Notes under the pieces: generated by a model
What the model was told of the DNA's origin: nothing
The model's database searches: none
What the model saw: only the letters and a program-made list of their open reading frames with translations
Shown here: piece by piece, positions 43,701-55,078 of the stretch
How positions within the stretch are numbered: the stretch's first letter is position 1
How the letters are laid out: each line of letters opens with the position of its first letter
Translations under genes and position numbers: made by a program
Origin: Armigeres subalbatus
Lineage: Eukaryota > Arthropoda > Insecta > Diptera > Culicidae
Length of the DNA: 64,000 bases
Direction: 5' to 3'
Assembly (NCBI RefSeq): GCF_024139115.2
Contig: NC_085140.1
Span: 28,879,806 to 28,943,805, forward strand

Positions 43701-44550
43701 TGTGTTTGGGTATTTCTGGTCTATGGAATTGTGGAGTTCATCCTGACTGTTGGCAAGCGGGAACCACTTGGAACACCTTATCGTACTGTTTGTTTACTGG
43801 CTGTGATGGACGACATATTCCCCGATTGCTTTGATTGCTGATGATGTGACTCTAAGTTGTGGTTCACATTAGGCCTACTTCTATGGTTTCAAAGCAATTG
43901 AATATATGATTTATGTAGTAAACGTCAAGTACTGTTTAACTGCCACACAGGAATTATACAAATATTGGGTTGACCCCAGGGAAAAAATCTATAAAAAATG
44001 AAAAAAAGCAAATGGTATTTGAAACGAAGTGGGTATTGAGGTGGACCGAAAAGACCGAAATTGACAAAATGCATGCGCGTAAAAAACGACCCCAGTGTAT
44101 ACTACAGTGATTCCATAGCAAATTGTACTACAGAATTAAAGAAAAACTTGAAGGTATTTTTCAAAAAATGTACACAAAATCGTCTATCTTTCCTAGAAAA
44201 AATATCCGTTAAGCATTTACCATAATCATATACATTATACAGTCGGATTCCTGTTGTACAAAGCTTCTCCATATTCGACCAATTGAGGGTGTGATTGCCT
44301 GTTATGGTTTGAGTCGAATAAACAGTGGATTTTGATAGCACTTCTTTACTAGGCACTTCTAAGCGTCTAGAAACCTGCTGGAATGGAGTTTTGTTTGTCA
44401 AATGTGTTATGTGCGACATGAGAATTACATAGAATAAGAAAAACTTGTTTCATAGCTCGAGATACTCCTCAAGAAAACCACGACGACCCCAACGACGACC
44501 AGTGAATTATAGCAAAACCCCATCGCATTAGATTAGAACCCAAACGAAAT
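40789..44550. other. 3.7 kb without a supported gene
   Basis: AT-rich, with short frames such as 42144-42347, 42875-43258 and 44102-44419 that show no domains or splice logic. A CGCCATCTTGGATTTG word at about 43211-43226 resembles a dispersed repeat. GGTGGAATTAAATGGAATAG (40906-40925) is an inverted scrap of the repeat seen at 27605 and 63600. The right end (from about 44460) is the promoter region of the next gene. Confidence 0.3.
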
Positions 44551-44553
44551 AAG

Positions 44554-44561
44554 TATAAATA
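44554..44561 (+). promoter_or_regulatory. Putative TATA box of the split gene
   Basis: TATAAATA lies 114 nt upstream of the ATG at 44675, and base composition turns GC-rich about 30 nt downstream, where transcription would start (about 44583-44590). Confidence 0.4.
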
Positions 44562-44674
44562 ATCGGCAAAGTGGTCATCGGAGAGCAAGCCGCTATCGAG
44601 TCGGCGGAAGCGCACGCGTGGATCGCCAAACTGGTTCTCGTGCAGAATAAAAGTGAAACGCCGACACCGCGGAA

Positions 44675-44723
44675 ATGACGCTGAAAGATGAGATTGTCGC
44701 CGCCTCGGCGGAGGTCAAACCTG
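44675..44723 (+). CDS. First coding exon of an unrecognised two-or-more-exon gene
   Basis: ATG followed by 15 further codons and one base encodes MTLKDEIVAASAEVKP. The exon ends before GTAGGA (44724). The ~90 nt upstream are GC-rich and stop-containing, consistent with a 5' UTR. The leftover G pairs with AC at the start of the exon at 54124 to make GAC (Asp), so the two exons fit in phase across 9.4 kb. I do not recognise the product. The donor is weaker than consensus but keeps G at +5. Confidence 0.6.
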
Positions 44724-45118
44724 GTAGGATAGACTCAATTGATGGGTGCTATTTTCCGTCTATCTGTTTTGGCTCATCTCTGTTGTTTGGGTTATCTGAT
44801 AGCGGTAATTAATTGGAATTTCGAACAAAACAAAAATACGTACTAACGTAAAAATAATGAATGTTAATCCGATAAAATCGTTTGATGTTTTCTGTAACAG
44901 AACATATATTATTCTTGTTTGTACAATATTAAAGCATCTGTGTTTTGGATATATGTAGAATCTATTTCTGTGTTATGTTCAGGTTAACCGATCAATATTC
45001 ACCCAACTCTAAAAAAGTGGTAGATTGTGAGGATCCGCTAAACGATGAACAATTATACATAACAACAATATAAACTATAATATATTCAAATTAACTAAAT
45101 ATTATTTAGGGTCTGTCT

Positions 45119-45339
45119 CATTTGGAGAATAAAACTGAAATAAAACTTAAAAGTGACATTTCAATAATTATCAAATAACCCTGCTCGCAGAGCAAGATTA
45201 CTTTTGACAGATATCGAATCATTTTGCATCGATGTCTTATTGGAATTGCTGGGCAGCACCAGTCATTCTTATTACCGGGTTATTTGCTAATTTTCGAACT
45301 GTCACTTTTAAGTCCAATTCTCCAAATGAGACACATCCT
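45119..45339. mobile_element. TA-flanked MITE
   Basis: Inverted ends GGGTCTGTCTCATTTGGAGA on the left and AGGATGTGTCTCATTTGGAG read from the right, with ACTTAAAAGTGACA further in on both sides. TA at 45117-45118 and 45340-45341. 221 bp, non-coding. Confidence 0.7.
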
Positions 45340-45341
45340 TA

Positions 45342-46183
45342 GGATTATTTATAAAACTGATAGAAAAATCGTGCCTTCCATTACGAAGCCACCGAATGCA
45401 TCTAGGTACCGTCGTTCGATTCTGGTCTAAATCGAAATCATTTTTATTTCAATTAAACTTTTAAAATGACAAATTACTATAATCTTGTGTTTTCATTGAA
45501 CGAAGATCCTTAACGTATCTATTTTACCACCTTTCTCCCTAATGCTTCAGAAAAGGATAAGAATAGAAATCGCTCTGTGTTGTCCTTAGAATAGAATGAG
45601 ATCATAACATATGTTCTGCATTATCCAAGAATTATGGCCTTACTCCAGCGATCCTTGGATAGTGCATAGCGAGCTTCTGTAGTTATCACATTTAATTCTA
45701 AAGACCACAATGACCATGTACCTCTTTTAAAACAAATCGATAGTCTTTTGATTAAGCGTGTAGACCTTAAGTCCTCACTCCAGAGATTTTTTTTGAACAG
45801 CACAGAACATTCACTGCAAAGAGCATGTACCGTACCACTTTGAAAACTAGTCGATACACCTTTGGTTATGCGTTTAGACCCTAAGGCCGTTCTCCAGAAG
45901 AATTTTTGTGGAAATTCGGAAAATTTTTCAGTAGAAACTCGGAAGAATATTCTGTGGAAATTATTGGAAGAATTTACCGTGGAAATTGGTGAGAATTTCT
46001 CGTGGAAATTGCGAAGCATTTCTCTTGAAAATTTGGATGAATATCACATAAAAAATCGAAAGAATTGGAATTGGGAAATACTTCTGAACTCATGGTTTTT
46101 TTTTTCCTAAATGTCCTAAATGTCAATGAAAAAATCTAATTTTCCATGGAAGTTTTTTCTCAATTTCATAAATTTTATTAAGG
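45342..46183. other. Intronic AT-rich DNA
   Basis: The part at 45880-46060 has loosely repeated words GGAAATT/TTCTGTGGAA. Nothing coding. Confidence 0.35.
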
Positions 46184-47343
46184 TGGCTTCCGGGCCTCTT
46201 GAAAGGAGGCTTCTGGCCTCTTGAAAGGAGGCTTCTGGGCCTCTTGAAAGGAGGCTTCTGGCCTCTTGAAAGGATGCTTCCGGGCCTCTTGAAAGGAGGC
46301 TTCCCGGCCTCTTGTAAGGAGGCTTCCAGTCCTCTTGTAAGGAGGCTCTTGTAAGGAGGCTTCCAGGCCTCTTGTAAGGAGGCTTCCAGGCCTCTTGTAA
46401 GGCGGCTTCCAGGCCTCTCTTGCAAGGAGGCTTCGGGGCCTCCTGTAAGGAGGCTTCCAGGCCTCTTGTAAGGAGGCTTCCAGGCCTCTTGTAAGGAGGC
46501 TTCCAGGCCTCTTGTAAGGAGGCTTCCAGGCCTCTTGTAAGGAGGCTTCCAGGCCTCTTGCAAGGAGGCTTCCAGGCCTCTTGCAAGGAGGCTTCCAGGC
46601 CTCTTGCAAGGAGGCTTCCAGGCCTCTTGTAAGGAGGCTTCCAGGCCTCTTGTAAGGAGGCTTCCAGGCCTCTTGTAAGGAGGCTTCCAGGCCTCTTGTA
46701 AGGAGGCTTCCAGGCCTCTTGTAAGGAGGCTTCCAGGCCTCTTGTAAGGAGGCTTCCAGGCCTCTTGTAAGGAGGCTTCCAGGCCTCTTGTAAGGAGGCT
46801 TCCAGGCCTCTTGTAAGGAGGCTTCCAGGCCTCTTGTAAGGAGGCTTCCAGGCCTCTTGTAAGGAGGCTTCCAGGCCTCTTGTAAGGAGGCTTCCAGGCC
46901 TCTTGCAAGGAGGCTTCCAGGCCTCTTGTAAGGAGGCTTCCAGGCCTCTTGTAAGGAGGCTTCCAGGCCTCTTGTAAGGAGGCTTCCAGGCCTCTTGTAA
47001 GGAGGCTTCCAGGCCTCTTGTAAGGAGGCTTCCAGGCCTCTTGTAAGGAGGCTTCCAGGCCTCTTGTAAGGAGGCTTCCAGGCCTCTTGTAAGGAGGCTT
47101 CCAGGCCTCTTGTAAGGAGGCTTCCATGCCTCTTGTAAGGAGGCTTCATGGCCTTTTGTAAAGAGGTTTCCAGGCCTCTTGTAAGGAGGCTTCCAGGCCT
47201 CTTGTAAGGAGGCTTCCAGGCCTCTTGTAAGGAGGCTTCCAGGCCTCTTGTAAGGAGGCTTCCAGGCCTCTTGTAAGGAGGCTTCCAGGCCTCTTGTAAG
47301 GAGGCTTCCAGGCCTCTTGTGAAAAGGCTTCCAGGCCTCTTGT
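46184..47343. repeat. 23-bp tandem array 1 (about 50 units)
   Basis: The unit is CTTCCAGGCCTCTTGTAAGGAGG in any phase. The centre is nearly homogeneous, differing mainly by TGTAAG or TGCAAG. The left 250 bp hold divergent units (TTGAAAGG, CTTCTGGCC, shortened copies) and the right edge has TGTGAAAAGG. Because 23 is not a multiple of 3 and the unit has no stop on the minus strand, all three antisense frames stay open for hundreds of codons and repeat every 23 residues (LEASLQEAWKPPYKRPGSLL). No start signals, splice sites or codon bias suggest a protein. Confidence 0.9.
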
Positions 47344-48147
47344 AAAAATAATTCAGACTGAACATATTTTAAAAATTCTACACATAAATCATACCACCTT
47401 ATTTGCATCCCGACGAAGTTACATGCAAGGTTGAAATTAGGTTATGACTAAAATAAAAACTCTTTCTAAAATTTTTTTTTCATAAATACATAAAAAATTA
47501 TCAATTATAAAATCAGGTTATGAGCAATATTATTTATATATTATATTATTTTATTTATATACAATATTATATCAGGTTATGAGCAATTATTAAATTACCA
47601 TAAGGCCATTACAAATATTTAATCAACATTATGTCCTACTGGTCTACAAAATGGGGAAGGGTAATAATAAAAAACAAATATTAAAATAAAAAAAAAAATT
47701 TAAAAAAAACTCGGATTTGCTAAAGAATGTTTTGAAAATCCTCAAAATTATCCGAATTTAAATAAATAAAAATTTCATTTATACAAGAAGAATTTTTCAT
47801 TAAAAATCAAAATGTCCCGTGGATAAAAATACAAAATTTCCATAAATAAATCAATATTAGCCATAAACAACTACAAAATTACCAAAAAAAAAAAAAATTT
47901 TTCCGCAAAACTTTCCATGAAAGAAAACAATAAATAGCAATAAAAAATATGAAGATTTCCATAAAGAAATATAAAACAAAGCAATAAAACGGGGAAGGGT
48001 CGTTTGGCCGAAAACCATTTAGCCGAATGCCACTAGGACGAACAAACCATTGCGCCGAAAATCATTTGGCCGAACAGGTCATTATACCGAATAGGTCTTT
48101 TGGCCAAACAAGTCAATTGGCCGAATATATTATTTGGCCAAATAGCT
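47344..48147. repeat. AT-rich segment of the 2.6-kb duplicated unit, copy 1
   Basis: Colinear with 50005-50962, including CAGACTGAACATATTTTAAA, TCAGGTTATGAGCAATATTA and the TTTGGCC-type words at 48000-48140. It lacks about 140 bp that copy 2 carries at 50433-50580. Confidence 0.75.
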
Positions 48148-48714
48148 AATCTGACGTCTCACTTCTCACTACTCAATCATCACTTCTCACTGCAAAAGTG
48201 AGAAATAAGGAGTTAGAAAGGATGAATGAAAAGAGAGGCGTTTCCCTTTTTCGGTCTTCCCACTTTTCACAGTGAGAAATGATTAGTAAGAAGTGAGAAA
48301 TACGACGTCTCGCTTCTCACTTCTATCTAATCATTTCTCCCCTCTCACTTCTTACTGTTAAAAGTGAGTAGTGCGAAGTTAGAAGTGAGAAGTGAGAAAA
48401 TATTAAAACAAAGTGAAAAAAGAGATCACTTCTCACTCCTCATTTTCTACTATGAAAAGTGAGAAGTGCGAAGTGGCTCACTTGGCACTACTCACTTTTC
48501 ACAGTGAGAAGTGAAAAATGATTAGTGAGAAGTGAGACGTCTCACTTATCACTTCTCACTAATCATTTCCTACTTCTCACTGTGAAAAGTTGGAAGAGCG
48601 AAGTAAGATGGGAGACGCCTCTCTTTTCATTTATCATTCATAACTCCCTATTTCTTACTTTTGCAGTGAGAAGTGATGATTGAGTAGGGAGAAGTGAGAC
48701 GTCAGATTAGCTAT
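48148..48714. mobile_element. Foldback with AGAAGTGAGA words, copy 1 (complete)
   Basis: The outer arms AGCTAATCTGACGTCTCACT and their reverse complement at the right end (48695-48714) enclose many short palindromic blocks of CACTTCTCACT / AGTGAGAAGTG. Adjacent TATTTGGCCAAATA and TATTTGACCAAATA form extra symmetry. Confidence 0.65.
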
Positions 48715-48739
48715 TTGACCAAATAACATAATTGACTTA

Positions 48740-48873
48740 CCAGGTAACCATTAGCACTATATTTCGCCCTTTCGGCTAAATTGAGCTATTATAGAGCCAG
48801 TATAAAGCATGTTAACACTGTGATAGCGTTATAGTCGCACGTACGGCTTTTTTAAATCCTTACGGTTACCTGG
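48740..48873. mobile_element. MITE with CCAGGTAACC ends
   Basis: Perfect 10-bp inverted ends (CCAGGTAACC at 48740-48749, GGTTACCTGG at 48864-48873), 134 bp. The left interior ATTAGCACTATATTTCGCC matches the MITE at 27684. It lies at the junction between the two duplicated units and is absent at the left edge of array 1. Confidence 0.65.
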
Positions 48874-48885
48874 GTTACTCCTGGG

Positions 48886-50004
48886 CCTCTTGAAAGGAGG
48901 CTTCTGGCCTCTTGAAAGGAGGCTCTGGGCCCTCTCGAAAGGAGGCTTCTGGGCCTCTTGAAAGGAGGCTTCCGGGCCTATTGAAAGGAGGCTTCCGGGC
49001 CTCTTGAAAGGAGGCTTCCGGGCCTCTTGAAAGGATGCTTCCGGGCCTCTTGTAAGGAGGCTTCCAGTCCTCTTGTAAGGAGGCTCTTATAAGGAGGCTT
49101 CCAGGCCTCTTGTAAGGAGGCTTCCAGGCCTCTTGTAAGGAGGCTTCCAGGCCTCTTGTAAGGAGGCTTCCAGGCCTCATGTAAGGAGGCTTCCAGGCCT
49201 CTTGTAAGGAGGCTTCCAGGCCTCTTGTAAGGAGGCTTCCAGGCCTCTTGTAAGGAGGCTTCCAGGCCTCTTGTAAGGAGGCTTCCAGGCCTCTTGCAAG
49301 GAGGCTTCCAGGCCTCTTGTAAGGAGGCTTCCAGGCCTCTTGTAAGGAGGCTTCCAGGCCTCTTGCAAGGAGGCTTCCAGGCCTCTTGTAAGGAGGCTTC
49401 CAGGCCTCTTGTAAGGAGGCTTCCAGGCCTCTTGTAAGGAGGCTTCCAGGCCTCTTGTAAGGAGGCTTCCAGGCCTCTTGTAAGGAGGCTTCCAGGCCTC
49501 TTGTAAGGAGGCTTCCAGGCCTCTTGGAAGGAGGCTTCCAGGCCTCTTGTAAGGAGGCTTCCAGGCCTCTTGCAAGGAGGCTTCCAGGCCTCTTGTAAGG
49601 AGGCTTCCAGGCCTCTTGCAAGGAGGCTTCCAGGCCTCTTGCAAGGAGGCTTCCAGGCCTCTTGCAAGGAGGCTTCCAGGCCTCTTGCAAGGAGGCTTCC
49701 AGGCCTCTTGCAAGGAGGCTTCCAGGCCTCTTGTAAGGAGGCTTCCAGGCCTCTTGTAAGGAGGCTTCCAGGCCTCTTGTAAGGAGGCTTCCAGGCCTCT
49801 TGTAAGGAGGCTTCCAGGCCTCTTGTAAGGAGGCTTCCAGGCCTCTTGTAAGGAGGCTTCCAGGCCTCTTGTAAGGAGGCTTCCAGGCCTCTTGTAAGGA
49901 GGCTTCCAGGCCTCTTGTAAGGAGGCTTCTAGGCCTCTTGTAAGGAGGCTTGAGGCCTCTTGTAAGGAGGCTTCCAGGCCTCTTGTGAAAAGGCTTCCTC
50001 TTGT
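48886..50004. repeat. 23-bp tandem array 2 (about 48 units)
   Basis: Same unit and same edge-to-centre pattern as array 1, including the divergent left-edge units in the same order and the TGTGAAAAGG right edge. It is therefore a copy of the whole array, not an independent expansion. It has a larger central block of TGCAAG variants (about 49570-49720). The long antisense frames are repeat by-products. Confidence 0.9.
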
Positions 50005-50962
50005 AGCAATAATTCAGACTGAACATATTTTAAAAATTCCACACGTAAATCATACTACTTCATTTGCATCCCGACAAAGTTATATGCAAGGTTGAAATTA
50101 GGTTATGACTAAAATAAAAACTCTTTCTAAAAAAAATTAGAAAAATTTCCATAAATGAATAGAAAATTACCAATTATAAAATCAGGTTATGAGCAATATT
50201 ATTTATATATTATATTATTTTATTTATATACAATATTATATCAGGTTATGAGCAATAAATAATTATTAAATTATCATAAGGCCATTACAAATATTTAATT
50301 AACATTATGTCCTACTGGTCTCCAAAATGGGGAAGGGTAATAATAAAAAATAAATATTAAAATGAAAAAAAATTAAAAAAAACTCGGATTTGCTAAAGAA
50401 TGTTTTGAAAATCCTCAAAATTATCCGAATTTTATTTTATTTTGTTGTTGTTGTTGTATTTTGTTGGCTAAAAAATCCGAGGGAGGGGGGACATAATTAT
50501 TTTTGAATATTTGTATCGGCCTAAATAATGCAAAATTTCTATAAGCAAATAACAATTTTCCACAAAACAAAAATAACTAAAAATTTCATTTATACAAGAA
50601 GAATTTTTCATTAAAAAATCAAAATGTCCCACGGATAAAAATACAAAATTTCCATAAATAAATCAATATTAGCCATAAACAACTACAAAATTATCCAAAA
50701 AAATTTTTTTTTTCCGCAAAAAATTAAAAACTTTCCATGAAAAAAATCAATAAAGAGCAATAAAAAATAAGAAGATTTCCTTGAAGAAATATAAAACAAA
50801 GCAATAAAACGGGGAAGGGTCGTTTGGCCGAAAACCATTTAGCCGAATGCCACTAGGACGAACAAACCATTGCGCCGAAAGTCATTTGGCTGAACAGGTC
50901 ATTATACCGAAAAGGTCTTTTGGCCAAACAAGTCAATTGGCCGAATATGTTGTTTGGCCAAA
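50005..50962. repeat. AT-rich segment of the duplicated unit, copy 2
   Basis: Colinear with 47344-48147. It has about 140 extra bp at 50433-50580, including (TTG)n and ATTTGTATCGGCC, a motif shared with the repeats at 10271 and 14645. Confidence 0.75.
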
Positions 50963-51527
50963 TAGCTAATCTGACGTCTCACTTCTCACTACTCCATCAT
51001 CACTTCTCACTGCAAAAGTGAGAAATAGGGAGTTAGAAAGGATGAATGAAAAGAGAGGCGTTTCCCTTTTTACTTCGGTCTTCCCACTTTTCACAGTGAT
51101 ATGTGAGAAATGATTAATAAGAAGTTTGAAATAAGATGTCTCGCTTCTCACTTCTATCTAATCATTTGTCCCTCTCACTTCCTAATGTTAAAAGTGAGTA
51201 GTGCGAAGTGAGAAGTGAGATATCACTTTTTCACAGTGAGAAGTGAGAAAATATTAAAACAAAGTGAGAAAAAAGATGTCTAACTTCTCACTCCTCATTT
51301 CTCACTTTCTACTATGAAAAGTGAGAAGTGCGAAGTGAGTAGTGACACGTCTTATTTCCCACTTGGCACTACTCACTTTTCACAGTGAGAAGTGAGAAAT
51401 GATTAGTGAGAAGTGAGACGTCTCACTAATCATTTCCTACTTCTCACTGTGAAAAGTGGGAAGATCGAAGTAAGAAGGGAGACGCCTATCTTTTCATTTA
51501 TCATTTATAACTCCCTATTTCTTACGT
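50963..51527. mobile_element. Foldback with AGAAGTGAGA words, copy 2 (right arm cut)
   Basis: Matches 48148-48714 but loses homology near 51527, before the outer right arm. This marks the right boundary of the duplication. Confidence 0.6.
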
Positions 51528-54123
51528 TTTGATTTTTTTTAGTTAATTTTGATTTTCTGATACGTTGAACGTTCGAACTTCTCGAAAGTCAAACATACAT
51601 AAAAAACAAAGGTAGGACTGTATTGGATAATGGAAAAATTATTAAAATCAAACCATCCCCAATCTTATTCCACGTTTTCATCATAAATTTTTCCATTTAT
51701 ATTATTAGATTATAATATGTGGATGATGTTTATTATTTAATACTTTGGAATCTCGACCATCTTCGTTTATTCAATTGCTATTGTTGGAATGAACAAGTGA
51801 TCACGAATCACCTTAAAGAGTTCACATTAGTCATGATCGGAAAATGTCTCCCACGGTATATCAAGACGCTAGGAAAACATCACATTGTTTACTTCTCACA
51901 TTCTCAACGCCTGCGAACACAACTGTAGAGCGGAGCGCACCTCTAGTGAAGGTGAAAACAAACGACCATTCACCTGTATTCAAAATGTTTACACACAAAC
52001 GAAAATACCAAATGCCAAACTGTGGTTGTTTCTTTTATTTGATTCACATCATCCCCATCCTACGGCACAGCGTGACGTTGGTTCCAATTCAGATCCAACT
52101 TATGAATTAATCATCCTATTTGGCACTGTTCTTTACTTAAATATTGTCCAAGGTCACTTTCAGTCTATCCCAGTAGTAGGAACTTTTTATTTTAATCTCT
52201 AGATATAGCTTTACAGCTATAAATACGAGTATAATCTCGAAAATACAACTAAATCTTTATACACCACGCCAGTAATCCTCGTGGGATTCCATTTTCACCT
52301 AATTTAATTAGTATGTTCATGTATTTTCGCACAGCATCGGAATCTCCAAGACGTTCGTTCATCTCTAGAACCAACGATCAAAGCAAATCGATAATTACAA
52401 TTAGGCATCTCAATTTTCACACCCTTGCTGCATTTGAACAGCCGCGAACGTTTGGCGGCCATTACACGACGCCGCCGTCGCGCGCCTTCTAATATAGGCA
52501 TCATGTTGATTCACGTGAAATTTATGTTCCCTCACTAAGCGGTACATGCAATTTGGCGTATCGCCCCGCAACTGGTCTGGCACATGATACAGGACCACCA
52601 GACAGTGCAGTTTTCATAATGCATACATTTTTTATGGTGGCGGCGTGTTGGGCAACGATCCTTGGTGCGGTGAGAAATGATCGCATTATATTTCTGCAGC
52701 ATATTAGATCAGCTGCTCACCGGTTGGTAGAGTGCAGTTTTGGTGAATGTATTTTTCGCCAAGTGGCGTTACAGTGGCTTACGTGTGTGTAGTATTAATG
52801 ACCAAATGACTGATTGGGGGGTTGAGGGAACAATTTATAATTAGCCGAAATATTTCTCTTGTTTATGGTTTATTTACACCGTTAGATTGTACAAACGGAC
52901 AAATTCAAATACCGTCGTCGCGGTCGACAATAGGTCTAGGGGGTAAAAATGGGTCACCGCTCCACGGACAGTCTGGTGGCCGGATAACAAAATCGATCAA
53001 AAAGGTCTCTGATAATTTAGTTTTCTTGCCCATACATACATGAAATCGATTCTACAAGCATTCTTCGTAGTTTAAACAGTGACTCATTCTCACCCCCATT
53101 TATCCTAGTTTCCCAACCCCCACCCCTCGACAACGGTACATGATCATAATAAAATTAAAAATATATAATAAAATATTTCTATTACACAACTATGTACACT
53201 CGTGTTGTTAACTTTTTCCGTATAGTTATTTACAAAAGAACCTTTGGAATATGTCTACGTTACTACTACAACTGTAATACAAACTTAAGACTCGAAAATC
53301 GACTGAAATTCAATCGAAATTGTTCAGTTACTTTGCTTGAATGTCTTCTGCCATACAATCCGATGGAGACGCATGGTGTTGCATCTCTGTACCTCGCACC
53401 GAATTATTTGGATCAACATTCCAGTATTCTGATGTTTCTTTCATCTTGCAATCATTACATCGCTTTTCGGGTACATTTTTAGATCTTTTCATGTATTTTT
53501 CGTGTTGCGTTTTAAATTGATAAACCAATTGAATTTTTGTTAAAGGCCTCTTAGTAATGCAATTTTTAAAAATAGAGTGTTCGTATCTTTACTCATGACT
53601 TAAATGTGTAATTCAATTTAAAAAATAAATAAATGCACCATAAATAAATTACATGTTAGAAACTTCAGTATGTTATAAATCAAACTACATTTCAAAAAAT
53701 CCGCTAGACACAGAACGAATGTTATTCACCGACGGAAAGGCATTAATACCGTGTACAAACATGCTGCATATATCATATTGTATACGTGGCGAAACTAGCG
53801 AAAACAGAACATTTTTGTACACATTCCAACACAATTATCGTGCTTTCGAATGTATTCGTGTGAGTATATCCGTGCAGCTAATGATGTGCCGAAAGAGTCT
53901 TAAAAATAAAAGATGTCCATCCCTTATGAGGCGTGGGTAATAAACAACATTTAACTGCAGTGTGTTAATTTAGTACTTTTCCTGTGGCCAATTTTAACGT
54001 CGCCTGCTGTCACTACTGCCATCATTGTTGAATAAAAACCTACCGTTGACTGTTTATAGTATATTCAATCAAATTTTCTAAAAACCATCTGTTTCTCCTT
54101 CCACAATCCGCCGTTATCGTCAG
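51528..54123. other. Right part of the long intron
   Basis: AT-rich with one GC-richer patch at 52400-52780, where overlapping frames exist on both strands (e.g. minus 52598-52410) but nothing is recognised. A further GC-richer piece at 52900-53000 is also unassigned. The open frame 53653-53940 has no domain. Confidence 0.3.
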
Positions 54124-54425
54124 ACTTTGGCGAGGCATACTCCACCAAAGAGGATATCCTGCAGCTCGCGTCGGCCATCAGCCGGAGGTCATCGATAACA
54201 ACAACAACAGCAACGACACAGCCCTCCTCGCCTCCTGCTTCGTATCGCCCCGCCGCAAAGTTCGAATGTGCTGGCCCGGTGGTGAAGCCCCATCAGCACC
54301 AATATTCATGTGAATCGATCGGAAACAGTCAACAGCTGTATCGTTACCAGAGATACCAAGATCACAGCGGCGGAAGCCATCAGAAGCAACTGCTGGGCGT
54401 AGACGCCGAATCCAACGGGTCCAAG
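54124..54425 (+). CDS. Second coding exon of the split gene
   Basis: It is preceded by a pyrimidine-rich tract and TTATCGTCAG, and followed by AAG|GTAAGT, a consensus donor. Read in phase with the exon at 44675, it gives 101 residues without a stop: DFGEAYSTKEDILQLASAIS, a Thr/Ser/Pro-rich low-complexity segment (TTTTATTQPSSPP), then a His/Gln/Tyr-rich part (VKPHQHQYSCESIGNS, LYRYQRYQDHSG) to ESNGSK. Codon use is GC-rich at third positions, unlike its surroundings. The low-complexity make-up suggests a disordered region of a regulatory or scaffold protein; that is a guess. The gene must continue to the right. Confidence 0.65.
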
Positions 54426-55078
54426 GTAAGTGTGGTCTTTAGATTCGTGACTAGGACATAAATTAAATATATTGCAGTGACCATGTTGAATATTACGATT
54501 TTATTTGCAACATTCAACTGGTTATCAACATATTTTCAATTCCATTTGGCAATACACAAATAATAAATCAAAACAAAAAATGCAGTACAATAAGTACAAC
54601 GGAAATGCAGAGTATTTAATTATACAGGGTAGCGTCAGCCAACAATCCATCGCCATCGTTGCTTCTTTAACAGGCGCCAAAATTATTGGTCGAATAAAAT
54701 ATTTTCTCGAGTTCGTTGGGCTTGAGATATACTCAGCGCATGTATCGCAGAGCGACAAGCACTATGTGCGCAGAATCGGGAGAGACCAGTCAGTGAATAT
54801 ATCTTAAATTAATGATCATTAGACTGGTCGACATTTAGACTATTTATTTATTTAGAAATAATTTTTGAAATATGGTTGTATTCGAATTTGTCCAACGCTT
54901 ATGGTATGGAAAACAAAACTATCATTTGGTTCAATTTGTATTGTTGTTTTTCATTATTTATTTATATGCAGGTAGATCAACTTACGGCAAATTTAAAATC
55001 ATAATGCATTCTGGATGACGTTCCAATTCCGATACATGTTATTGTCAAATTTTCCAAATCAAAATTTCAGAACAATAA
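54426..55078. other. AT-rich DNA after the second exon, probably intron
   Basis: It begins with the donor GTAAGTGTGG. Open frames at 54505-54807 and its antisense have no recognisable content. Confidence 0.35.

Larger units (their letters stand above)
44724..54123 (+). other. Long first intron of the split gene
   Basis: Bounded by GTAGGA and TTATCGTCAG. It contains a TA-flanked MITE, the two 23-bp arrays, the AGTGAGA foldbacks and a MITE. No exon between was recognised, though small ones could be missed. Confidence 0.5.

Noticed and set aside
46116..47408. Antisense open frames of 334-430 codons as a repeat protein
   Set aside because: All three frames are open because the 23-bp unit has no stop; each gives the same 23-residue period, and both ends run into unrelated sequence without gene signals.
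46184..50004. CRISPR-like array
   Set aside because: The 23-bp units are directly adjacent with no unique spacers, and the genome is eukaryotic.
48875..50026. Second set of long antisense frames as a paralogous repeat protein
   Set aside because: Copy of the same array; same explanation.
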